Assembly (NCBI GenBank): GCA_005885015.1
Contig: VAYG01000039.1
Span: 1-8,897, forward strand
DNA length: 8,897 bases
DNA from: Actinomycetota bacterium
Lineage (GTDB): Bacteria; Actinomycetota; UBA4738
Direction: 5' to 3'
The position numbers were made by a program, and so were the translations under genes. Below the pieces are notes generated by a model, which saw nothing but the letters and a program-made list of their open reading frames with translations, ran no database searches and had not been told where the DNA came from. Shown here piece after piece: positions 1 through 5,787 of this stretch (position 1 is its first letter; each line of letters begins with the position of its first letter).

Positions 1-499
1 GGGCCCTGGCCGCATGGCCCGCTCGATGGTGAGGTCGGCATCGCCGTCCAGCTCGCGCTGTCGGAGGAGGCCGAGCACGATCCGCTCCTCGTTCACCACC
101 ACGCACACGTTCCACCCGGCGGCACGGACGCGTTCGCGTACGTCGCCCAAGCGTTCGGCCATTTCACACGTGGGGACGTCCTTACGGGCGACATCCCCGG
201 CCCGGGGCAGGCGGGCCATCGGCCCCTCCGAGGGCAGTCCGGCCGCCAGCCAGTCCAGCTTGCCGGTGACGTACTCGTAGACCTCCTTGAACCCGAAGCT
301 CTCGAGCCGCCACGCGGCCCGCGGGCTGAGGTCTCAGGCGCTGTCCCAGCAGTACACGATGACCGGCCGGTTGGGATCCAGCCGATCCCGGGCCTCGACC
401 TCGAGCCGCCGCAGCGGCATGTTGATGGCCCCGGGGAGGTGCTCCTCCTCGAACGGCCAGGAGCCGCTGGACCTCGTCCCGGTCGATCTCCTTCGGCAC
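1..499 (-). pseudogene. Rhodanese-CBS protein, partial, with frameshifting deletion and in-frame UGA (possible selenoprotein)
   Basis: The GTG at 499-497 follows a strong AGGAGGGAG ribosome site directly after the peroxiredoxin stop. The first 15 codons (MPKEIDRDEVQRLLA) are a typical rhodanese N-terminus. At about 454 the frame jumps by one base and resumes with FEEEHLPGAINMPL; compared with the family, roughly 13 residues (about 38 nt) are absent. The second frame runs to the window edge: active-site loop VIVYCWDSA, then TGA at 336-334, then DLSPRAAWRLE, the rhodanese end (GKLDWLAAG), and from about base 180 a CBS-like domain (DVPTCEMAERLGDVRERV ... MRPGP). The presumed persulfide cysteine is TGC at 351-349. 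In relatives as I remember them, the TGA position is cysteine. Rhodaneses transfer sulfane sulfur; CBS domains often bind adenosyl ligands. The UGA may encode selenocysteine, but the frameshift argues for decay or a sequence error unless it is itself an artefact. The 3' end lies outside. Confidence 0.75.
309..326 (-). promoter_or_regulatory. Weak SECIS-like hairpin after the rhodanese UGA
   Basis: In the mRNA, 7 nt after the UGA, GCC-CGC pairs with GCG-U-GGC (six pairs with one bulged U), leaving a five-base loop GGGCC. The loop begins 13 nt after the UGA. That is slightly shorter than the roughly 16-37 nt usual for bacterial SECIS elements, although the loop does start with G. In such GC-rich sequence a six-pair stem is not rare, so this is only suggestive. 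Confidence 0.25.
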
Positions 500-509
500 C
501 GCTCCCTCC

Positions 510-983
510 TCAGCCAGAGGGTCCAGCGACGAGCTGCCGGAAGTCGGCCAGGACCTGTTCGGGGTGGGCCGGGATGTCGGTCACACGGTAGGCCTTAGCG
601 ATCCGGCCCTCCGCGTCGATCAGATATGTCCTCCGCTTGGCGAACTCCGGCGAAGATTCCTCCGGGCTGCGCTTCGTCCCGTAGCGTTCGCCGGTTGTCC
701 GGTCCGCGTCGGAGAGCAGCCGGAAGGGGAACCCGTTCTGCTCGGCGAAGCGCCGGTTCTCCTCGGGTGGATCGAAGGAGATGCCCAGGATCTCGACCCC
801 CGCCTCCGCGAACTCCGGGGCTCGGTCACGGAACCCCCTGCCCTCCATCGTTCAACCGGAGGTGAAGGCCTTGGGGAACCACCACAAGGCGACCCACCCC
901 CCCCGGAGCTCCGAGAGCGTGACCGGGTTGCCGTGCTGGTCCGGCAAGGTGAAGTCGGGCGCGATCGAACCTTCCGCGAGCAG
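510..983 (-). CDS. Peroxiredoxin (AhpC/TSA, Bcp-like) with UGA at the catalytic cysteine; likely selenoprotein
   Basis: The frame reads SIAPDFTLPDQHGNP, then TLSELRG, then WVALWWFPKAFTSG-UGA-TMEGRGFRDRAPEF and continues to a TGA stop at 512-510, about 157 residues, a normal Bcp/Prx length. The PKAxTxGCT motif of this family places the peroxidatic cysteine exactly at the UGA (854-852, codon 44). No other cysteine occurs in the protein, so without selenocysteine it would have no redox centre. A SECIS-like hairpin follows. Calling from the first ATG (848) would give a 112-residue fragment lacking the active site. No ATG, GTG or TTG lies between the upstream in-frame TAG (1019) and the UGA in a suitable place; I chose CTG at 983, five bases after AGGGAG. 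It reduces hydroperoxides in the cytoplasm with an unknown thiol donor. It lies 33 nt after the carbonic anhydrase and its stop abuts the rhodanese ribosome site. Confidence 0.85.
817..837 (-). promoter_or_regulatory. Candidate bacterial SECIS element in the peroxiredoxin mRNA
   Basis: In the mRNA, GGGGUUC pairs with GAGCCCC (seven pairs, one of them U-G) around a seven-base loop CGUGACC. The loop begins 21 nt after the UGA and has G then U at its second and third positions. Bacterial SECIS elements lie inside the coding region, just after the UGA, with a short stem and a G in the first two loop bases, about 16-37 nt from the UGA. This hairpin meets those rules. The fold was done by eye. Confidence 0.55.
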
Positions 984-1016
984 GTCGACTCCCTGTCCTC
1001 GGTGTCGGGCGAGAGT

Positions 1017-1511
1017 CTACGCGACCGGTTCCAACCTCCCCGTCTTCACGTCGTAGACGAACCCCGAGACCGGGATGTCATCGGAGATGAACGGGGAGGC
1101 CTGGATCCTTCGGACGTCCTCTCGGACGCTGTCCTTCAGGTCTGTGAAAGGGAGGAAGTCGATCTTGCCCGCATCGTTCCCGGTCTCCGCAGCGAGCTAC
1201 TCCCGGAGCTCGTCATTGCTGAAGGTCAGCATCCCGCAGTCGGTGTGGTGGATGACCAGGAACTCGCGGGTCCCCAGGAGCTTCGAGGAGATGATCAGGG
1301 ACCTGATGGCGTCGTCGGATGCCCGTCCACCGGCGTTGCGGATCACGTGCGCGTCGCCGATGTCCAGGCCCAGGAACTTCTCGGGATGGAGCCGGGCGTC
1401 CATGCAGGCCAGCACGGCGACGGACCGGGCGGGAGGCATGGGGAGCTTCCCCTTGTCGAAATCCGAAGCGAAGCGTTCGTTGGCGTCCAGCAGTTTCTTG
1501 AGCTCGGCCAC
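1017..1511 (-). CDS. Beta-class carbonic anhydrase (Rv1284-like), interrupted by an in-frame TAG
   Basis: Hydrates CO2 to bicarbonate in the cytoplasm with a zinc ion. It starts at GTG 1511 after a perfect AGGAGG at 1521-1516. Zinc-site residues are visible: Cys36, Asp38 and Arg40 in ACMDARL, then His89 and Cys92 in HHTDCG; HVIRNAGG follows the family pattern. The frame meets TAG at 1199-1197 (codon 105), then continues in the same frame with LAAETGNDAGKIDFLPF, then SVREDVRRIQASPFI and GFVYDVKTGRLEPVA to a second TAG at 1019-1017. That C-terminal part matches the normal family ending, so full length would be 164 residues. The 104-residue product keeps the zinc ligands but loses the last helices and strand. 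CAG-to-TAG nonsense mutation, sequence error or amber readthrough are possible; TAG ends the HTH gene here normally. First gene of the minus-strand operon with the peroxiredoxin and rhodanese. Confidence 0.85.
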
Positions 1512-1750
1512 GGGAACCTCCTAACGGGTTCGGAGAGGGCGACACCCTCTGGTTGGACGGAAACGAATGAAGCGTGCCTAGCGCGGCGGCCCGACGAGGC
1601 GCGCCGCCTGGGTACAGCACAGACGAGATGGGATCATCGCCCCAACCAGTCCGTAGCAGCGCGTCCGAATCAAATCCCACCTCCCCAATAGGATTCGGGG
1701 GCCGTTTCTATCCCGGCCGGTCGGCGCTTGTCAATGCCTCGGCGGTCGGC
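1512..1750 (-). other. Long untranslated leader/intergenic region before the carbonic anhydrase operon
   Basis: There is no convincing gene between the GNAT stop (1751) and the carbonic anhydrase start. If the promoter at 1734-1705 is used, the transcript has a leader of about 190 nt. Local inverted repeats include AGAGGG (1534-1539) with CCCTCT (1545-1550) shortly before the ribosome site, and GGCGGC (1585-1590) with GCCGCC (1603-1608). I could not match the leader to a known riboswitch, and no clear U-tract terminator for the upstream GNAT gene was seen. Confidence 0.4.
1705..1734 (-). promoter_or_regulatory. Candidate promoter of the carbonic anhydrase-peroxiredoxin-rhodanese operon
   Basis: On the minus strand a perfect TTGACA (1734-1729) is followed after 18 nt by TAGAAA (1710-1705), which matches the -10 consensus at four of six positions. 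It lies just downstream of the GNAT stop. The -10 is weak and a 30-base match can occur by chance. Confidence 0.35.
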
Positions 1751-2719
1751 TCAGCGCAGCCGCTTCTCGTAGATGTCGAACCTTCGCGTCTCCCGCATCC
1801 CCACGCGTTCGTACAGCGCGGTCGCCCCGGTCTCGTTCGCCGCATCCACCGACAGACCGACGCGGTCGTAGCCGAGGCGGCGAAACTCCAGGAAGGCGTG
1901 CCGGAGGAGCGCCTCGCCGATCCCCCGCTTTCTCCATGTCGGACGGACTCCCAGCAGGCCCACCCAGGCGTAGCCCTCCTCATCGACTCCCTGGAGTGCC
2001 CCGACGATCTGGTCGCCCTCCTCCGCCACGAACCACAGCTTCGGGTCGAAGGCCGATTCGTGGAAGCGGTGCGCGGACCACTGGTCGAAGTCACGCCGGA
2101 TGAATCCCCAGTGCTCGGCGAAGGATTCCTGGATGGCCGCGTGCACCCTTCGATCGTCGGGTCCATGGTCGAACGACCGCAGCCGGATCCCGGGGATGGG
2201 GGCCGGAGCCAGAAGGTCGTCGGTGAGCGCCGCGTCCATCCGCCAGAAGTGACGGATCGGCCGGAACCCGCGCGACTCGACGAGCCGATGCGCGGCCTCG
2301 TCGGGGCCGATCACGCCCGGACGAAGGACGATCTCCCCATCCGGCGGAGCGAGCGCGGCATGCTCCGCGGCCACGGCCTCGGCCATGTCGAGGAGGAAGC
2401 CACCCACACCCCTTCCGCGATGCGATGGGTGGACCACGCCCCAGGCCTGGAGCTGGCGGTGCTCGGCCAGAGCGAGGAGCGAACCGTAGGCGACCGCGCG
2501 GTCGGGGGCGTCTTCCTCCACGACGAGCCAGGTGTCGCGAGCCAGATCGAGGTGCGGATCCTCCCAGTCGTGGCGCATGGACACCTCGGTGACGTCCAGC
2601 TCACCCCAGTCGGCGAGATCGGCGGGGCCGAACAGCTCCATGACCGTCGCCAGGTCGTTCCATTCGGCGGCCCGAACCTCGTAGCCGGCGGGCGGAACAG
2701 GGGAAGACGATCGGGTCAT
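1751..2719 (-). CDS. Two-domain GNAT N-acetyltransferase
   Basis: A 322-residue protein with two GNAT folds. The first is roughly residues 12-165, with an acetyl-CoA loop motif RGRGVGG at 101-107. The second is roughly 177-322, with WRKRGIGEA at 262-270 and the usual ending NETGATALYERVGM. The stretch SFAEHWGF followed by FDPKLWFVAEE is typical of actinobacterial tandem GNAT proteins that resemble mycothiol synthase (MshD) in layout. Nothing here proves that substrate, so no symbol is given. The ATG at 2719 overlaps the TGA of the phosphatase gene (ATGA), implying translational coupling. The longer in-frame extension upstream is only the shadow of the HAD gene. Acetyl acceptor unknown. Confidence 0.85.
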   Translation of the reverse strand: MTRSSSPVPPAGYEVRAAEWNDLATVMELFGPADLADWGELDVTEVSMRHDWEDPHLDLARDTWLVVEEDAPDRAVAYGSLLALAEHRQLQAWGVVHPSHRGRGVGGFLLDMAEAVAAEHAALAPPDGEIVLRPGVIGPDEAAHRLVESRGFRPIRHFWRMDAALTDDLLAPAPIPGIRLRSFDHGPDDRRVHAAIQESFAEHWGFIRRDFDQWSAHRFHESAFDPKLWFVAEEGDQIVGALQGVDEEGYAWVGLLGVRPTWRKRGIGEALLRHAFLEFRRLGYDRVGLSVDAANETGATALYERVGMRETRRFDIYEKRLR

Positions 2720-3450
2720 GGACTCGACGGCTCCGTCACTGCCGGTGCGAGCAACAGGTGCTCGATCTCGTCGACCTCGCTCAGGTCGGGGAAGGTGGCG
2801 TCCGCGCCTGCCATTTCCAGCTCCTCGAACGGAACACGCCCCGTGGCCACCAGCAGGCACCTCGCCCCGCCGGCCCGGGCGCAGGCCAGGTCGAGCGCCG
2901 TGTCGCCGATCACCCAGACGTCGTCCGGCGCGATCCAGCGGTTCCGGAGCTGGGCGCACTTCTCCAGCGCGATCTGCACGAGCTGGTTGCGGTCCGGGCT
3001 GTCGCTCCCGAACGCCGCGATGTCGAGGTCGAGGTAGCCGTCCAGGCCGAACGCGGCGATCTTCAGCCTCGCGTTCGCTTCGGTGTTCCCGGTCAGGACC
3101 GACTGCCGGACGTGCGGCCACCGGTCCAGCCGGTCGAGCAGCTCCAGGACGCCGGGCAGGACCCTCCCTTCCCGTTGCAGCAGCTCGACCGCCGCCTCCA
3201 TCTCCCGCTCGAGGGCCTGGATGACCCCGGGCAGATGCTCGCGCGCCTCCTCGTCGGACACGGACAGCGCCGACATGATCTCCAGGGCGATCTGGGGATC
3301 GGTCTTCCCTCCGAACGAGACCTCATGGTCGCCGATGGCCTGCTGGAGGACGGAGGCCACGGCCCGGTCGAACGCCACGCGCGTGGCCGGGCCGGTCCAT
3401 ACGAGGGTCCCGTCGACGTCCCACAGGATGAGCTTGGGGGCACGAGTCAT
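2716..3450 (-). CDS. HAD-superfamily phosphatase (phosphoglycolate phosphatase-like)
   Basis: A 244-residue protein with all HAD motifs in order: LWDVDGTL with nucleophile Asp11 and acid/base Asp13, motif II threonine in VLTGNT (Thr120), a plausible motif III Lys130, and motif IV GDTALDL with Asp183 and Asp187. The helical cap between residues about 20 and 95 is of the Gph/beta-phosphoglucomutase type (C1). Family members hydrolyse small phosphate esters with Mg2+ in the cytoplasm; the substrate cannot be read from sequence. I chose ATG 3450, seven bases after the stop of the upstream oxidoreductase; a GTG at 3468 would add six residues and overlap that gene. Its stop overlaps the GNAT start by four bases, so the three genes form one operon. 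Confidence 0.85.
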   Translation of the reverse strand: MTRAPKLILWDVDGTLVWTGPATRVAFDRAVASVLQQAIGDHEVSFGGKTDPQIALEIMSALSVSDEEAREHLPGVIQALEREMEAAVELLQREGRVLPGVLELLDRLDRWPHVRQSVLTGNTEANARLKIAAFGLDGYLDLDIAAFGSDSPDRNQLVQIALEKCAQLRNRWIAPDDVWVIGDTALDLACARAGGARCLLVATGRVPFEELEMAGADATFPDLSEVDEIEHLLLAPAVTEPSSP

Positions 3451-3457
3451 CCCGAGA

Positions 3458-3838
3458 TCATCCCGCACGCAGCAGGAGGAACTCGGCGACGTTCAGGACC
3501 CGCAAGGGTCCCCGAACCAGCATGGGCACCAGATCCATCGCCTCCGGCCCGGTCACCACGCGCGGGTTGGAGAGGGTCTCGGTCCTGCCCGCTCGTTGCA
3601 GCTTGCAACCGCCGGCCTTCATCACGTTGCGGACCCAGTCGGCCTCGGCTCCGTACATCAGGGCGACGACGAACCCCTCGCCCGTCCGAAACGCCGTGAC
3701 CGGTGTGTGGTACTCCCGGTCGGAGTGTCGTCCCCTGTGCACGACGATGGCGAACGGAGGGAGCGATCCGGCCACCAATCGGGCGACCGGGTTGGTGACG
3801 TGCCGGTTGAAACGAGCCACGACCTCGGGGATGGGCAC
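3458..3838 (-). CDS. Deazaflavin (F420)-dependent nitroreductase-family oxidoreductase, Ddn-like
   Basis: A 126-residue protein with the Ddn/PNPOx-like split-barrel pattern: IVVHRGRHSDREYHTPV (residues 31-47), then GEGFVVALMYGAEADWVRN (53-71), then the AGGCKLQRAGR strand and NPRVV. Relatives such as Rv3547 use reduced coenzyme F420 to reduce quinones and nitro compounds, often at the membrane. The cofactor here is assigned by family only. The GTG start at 3838 gives the usual length; a GGAAGG lies directly against it, closer than normal for a ribosome site. First gene of an operon with the HAD and GNAT genes, transcribed divergently from the HTH gene across a 74-base gap. Confidence 0.85.
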   Translation of the reverse strand: MPIPEVVARFNRHVTNPVARLVAGSLPPFAIVVHRGRHSDREYHTPVTAFRTGEGFVVALMYGAEADWVRNVMKAGGCKLQRAGRTETLSNPRVVTGPEAMDLVPMLVRGPLRVLNVAEFLLLRAG

Positions 3839-3864
3839 CCTTCCATGCTACCGATCTTCCCCAG

Positions 3865-3908
3865 GTCAACAGGGGTTGACAAGGCGAGTTGCGTCAACCT
3901 ATATTGAC
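3865..3908. repeat. Cluster of GTCAA/TTGAC half-sites: putative operator
   Basis: GTCAAC (3865-3870) and GTTGAC (3875-3880) form an inverted repeat with a 4-base gap. GTCAA (3893-3897) and TTGAC (3904-3908) form a second one with a 6-base gap. GTTG-CGT-CAAC (3888-3898) adds a third partial dyad. The first dyad overlaps the -35 and the second overlaps the -10 and likely start point. This arrangement suits a repressor, perhaps the HTH protein encoded just downstream, and could also affect the divergent oxidoreductase gene. The binding protein is inferred. Confidence 0.5.
3876..3905 (+). promoter_or_regulatory. Promoter of the HTH/Clp-N operon, probably leaderless
   Basis: A perfect TTGACA at 3876-3881 is followed after 18 nt by TATATT (3900-3905), five of six matches to TATAAT. 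Transcription would begin at about 3911-3913, on or next to the ATG at 3913. No ribosome site exists between, so the transcript is predicted to be leaderless, which is common in actinobacteria. Confidence 0.65.
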
Positions 3909-3912
3909 GGCC

Positions 3913-4143
3913 ATGAGCGAAGCGACGAAGCTGGCCGGGGAGGCCACGAGCCGCGACCCGAAGGTCGGGCTCCGAGCGGTGGCGGCCCTTCGGCGGCTGT
4001 TGGAGCGCCTGGAAGCGCTCCAGGTGGCCAGCGCGCGAGGGGCGGGCTGGTCCTGGCAGGACATCGCCACCGAGCTCGGGGTGAGCAAGCAGGCCGCGCA
4101 CAAGAAGCACGGCGGGCGGCGTTTCCTGCGGAAAGGGCGGTAG
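3913..4143 (+). CDS. Small helix-turn-helix DNA-binding protein
   Basis: A 76-residue protein. Residues about 17-44 form an amphipathic helix rich in Arg and Leu, followed by a helix-turn-helix, WSWQDIATELGVSKQAAHKK (46-65), resembling sigma-70 region 4 or Trp-repressor-type HTHs. ATG 3913 fits the promoter position; an upstream in-frame ATG at 3889 lies between the -35 and -10 and is unlikely. Only six bases separate it from the Clp-N gene. From memory, HTH/Clp-N pairs of this kind recur in actinobacteria; the HTH protein is a plausible autoregulator through the GTCAA/TTGAC sites. Confidence 0.8.
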   Translation: MSEATKLAGEATSRDPKVGLRAVAALRRLLERLEALQVASARGAGWSWQDIATELGVSKQAAHKKHGGRRFLRKGR

Positions 4144-4149
4144 CGGCCG

Positions 4150-4761
4150 ATGTTCGAGCGGTTCGACCACGACGGCCGGGAGGCCGTGGTCATGGCCCAG
4201 CACGAGGCCCGGGCCCTCAGCCACCATTACATCGGGACCGAACATCTCCTCCTCGGCGTCCTGCACGGTTCCGGGTCCGGGGCCCGGGTCCTTCGCCGTT
4301 TGGGGATCGAGCTGGAGGTGGTCCGGGGGGACGTCGTGCGGATCATCGGGATGGGTCCCTCGGAGGGTCTTCCGGCTGATGACGCCGAGGCGCTCCGTTC
4401 GATCGGGATCGACCTCGACGAGGTGCGCCGGCGGGTGGAGGCCGCGTTCGGCCCCGGAGCGCTCGACCATGAGATGCGATCGCGTCGCCGGCGCCGGCGG
4501 GGCCGGTGCGAAACGGTCGTGGGCGGGCACATCCCGTTCACCCCGCGAGCGAAGAAGGTGCTCGAGCTGTCCCTCCGCGAAGCCGTCCGGCTCGGCCACG
4601 ACTTCATCGGGACCGGCCACGAGGTGCTGGCAATGCTCCGCGAGGGCGAAGGGATGGCCGCGAAGATCCTGTCCGACCGCGGCCCCAACCCGGACGTGAT
4701 CCGGAGGCTACTGATCGAGGAAGTCGGAGGCGCAGGGAGCCTGCCCGGCCGCTCCGCCTGA
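4150..4761 (+). CDS. Stand-alone double Clp-N domain protein (no ATPase)
   Basis: A 203-residue protein with two Clp-N repeats. Repeat 1 is about residues 1-66 (MFERFDHDGREAVVMAQHEA, then HHYIGTEHLLLGVL). Repeat 2 is about 129-192 (PFTPRAKKVLELSLREAVRL, then HDFIGTGHEVLAML). They are joined by a linker with an IDLDEVRRRVEAAFGPGAL helix and an Arg run (RSRRRRRRGR). Clp-N domains in ClpA/ClpC bind adaptors and substrates; here no AAA+ module follows, so it may act as an adaptor, decoy or sensor. In repeat 2 the usual GTEH reads GTGH. Its start lies six bases after the HTH gene. Confidence 0.85.
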   Translation: MFERFDHDGREAVVMAQHEARALSHHYIGTEHLLLGVLHGSGSGARVLRRLGIELEVVRGDVVRIIGMGPSEGLPADDAEALRSIGIDLDEVRRRVEAAFGPGALDHEMRSRRRRRRGRCETVVGGHIPFTPRAKKVLELSLREAVRLGHDFIGTGHEVLAMLREGEGMAAKILSDRGPNPDVIRRLLIEEVGGAGSLPGRSA

Positions 4762-4776
4762 TTACACTCGGCCGGC

Positions 4777-5787
4777 ATGCTGCGGATCAGGGACGCGGGG
4801 CCCGGCGACTTCGAGGCAGTGGCGGCGTTGCTGGCTGAGCTGGGCCGGCCCGCCGTCCTCGGCGGGCCGGCCCAGGACGAGCACCATGCCCGGTACCTGG
4901 AGTGGCTCCAAACGCCCGGCCTCCATCTCTTCGTGGCGGAGGACGACGGCCGGGTGGTCGGCATGATCGACCTCGAGTTCCTCCCTCGCCTCAACTTCGA
5001 GACGCCCATGGCCTGGGTGCCCGACCTCATCGTGTCGGACGAGCACCGGAGCAAGGGGGCGGGAGCGGCGCTCCTGGCCCGGGCGGAGGAAGTGGCGCGG
5101 GAAGCCGGCGCCTGGGCGCTCGCCCTGGAGTCCGCGAACTGGCGGACCCGGGCTCATGACTTCTACGTCCGCGAGGGCATGGCGGACTCGGCTCACTCGT
5201 TCACCAAGGTCCTGCGGACCGACCTGGGATGGCCGCCGGCCCCGCCCCAAGCCGCTTCGCGGGGAGCCTCGCCGGGCAGCAACCTGCCCGAAGGCTTCGA
5301 GGTGCGACCGGGCGAAGAGGCCGACCTCGAGGAGGTCAACGAGATCTACAACCACTACGTCCGGACCTCGCACGCCACCTTCGACCTGGAGCCGGCGACC
5401 ATGGACCAACGGAAGGAGTGGTTCGGCCACTTCGCCCCGACGGGCCCCCACCGGCTCCTGGTGGGAGTGGCCGGCGGGCGGGTCCTCGGATACGCCACGA
5501 GCAGCCCGTACCGAACGAGGCCGGCATACCTCACGTCCGTCGAGACCAGCGCCTACGTCACACCCGACGCGACCGGTCGCGGCGTCGGTGCGGTCCTCTA
5601 CCGGGCGCTGCTCGACGCCCTGGCCGGAGAGGACGTCCACCGAGCCTACGCCGGCATCGCCCTGCCCAACCCGGCCTCGGTGAAGCTGCACGAGAGCCTG
5701 GGCTACCGGCGGGCGGGCATGTTCCGGGAACAGGGGCGGAAGTTCGGCCGCTACTGGGACGTCGCCTGGTACGAGAAGGAACTCTGA
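4777..5787 (+). CDS. Fusion of two GNAT acetyltransferase domains; C-terminal half PAT/MnaT-like
   Basis: A 336-residue protein. Domain 1 (about 1-150) has VPDLIVSDEHRSKGAGAALL, where RSKGAG is the acetyl-CoA loop, and resembles general or aminoglycoside-type GNATs. A Pro/Ala/Ser linker spans about 151-172. Domain 2 (173-336) has VNEIYNHYVRTSHATFDLEP near its start, the loop TGRGVGAVLY (266-275) and IALPNPASVKLHESLGY, the pattern of phosphinothricin/methionine-sulfoximine acetyltransferases. Such enzymes acetylate amino-acid analogues; whether this one does is unknown. It starts 15 bases after the Clp-N stop with no clear ribosome site, so it is probably the last gene of the HTH/Clp-N operon. 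The two domains differ in subtype, which argues for fusion over recent duplication. Confidence 0.85.
   Translation: MLRIRDAGPGDFEAVAALLAELGRPAVLGGPAQDEHHARYLEWLQTPGLHLFVAEDDGRVVGMIDLEFLPRLNFETPMAWVPDLIVSDEHRSKGAGAALLARAEEVAREAGAWALALESANWRTRAHDFYVREGMADSAHSFTKVLRTDLGWPPAPPQAASRGASPGSNLPEGFEVRPGEEADLEEVNEIYNHYVRTSHATFDLEPATMDQRKEWFGHFAPTGPHRLLVGVAGGRVLGYATSSPYRTRPAYLTSVETSAYVTPDATGRGVGAVLYRALLDALAGEDVHRAYAGIALPNPASVKLHESLGYRRAGMFREQGRKFGRYWDVAWYEKEL

Noticed and set aside
897..904. Run of eight C as a likely frameshift in the peroxiredoxin
   Set aside because: The frame is intact across the run: conserved TLSELRG before it and WVALWWFPKA after it are in the same frame.
1197..1199. Pyrrolysine at the carbonic anhydrase TAG
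   Set aside because: Pyrrolysine is known mainly from methylamine methyltransferases in methanogens and a few bacteria; this column in beta-carbonic anhydrases is not catalytic, and TAG ends the HTH gene normally here.
564..1691. Plus-strand 375-codon open frame across the carbonic anhydrase operon
   Set aside because: The opposite strand encodes three recognisable families with ribosome sites; no domain appears on the plus strand.
1650..1695. T-arm-like sequence suggesting a tRNA in the leader
   Set aside because: The pattern near GAATCAAATCCC lacks a matching acceptor 5' strand and a plausible anticodon arm on either strand.
1574..3037. Long plus-strand open frame of 487 codons
   Set aside because: It is antisense to the GNAT and HAD genes, which have clear domain motifs; the frame is open only because of high G+C. 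Its translation shows no recognisable domain.
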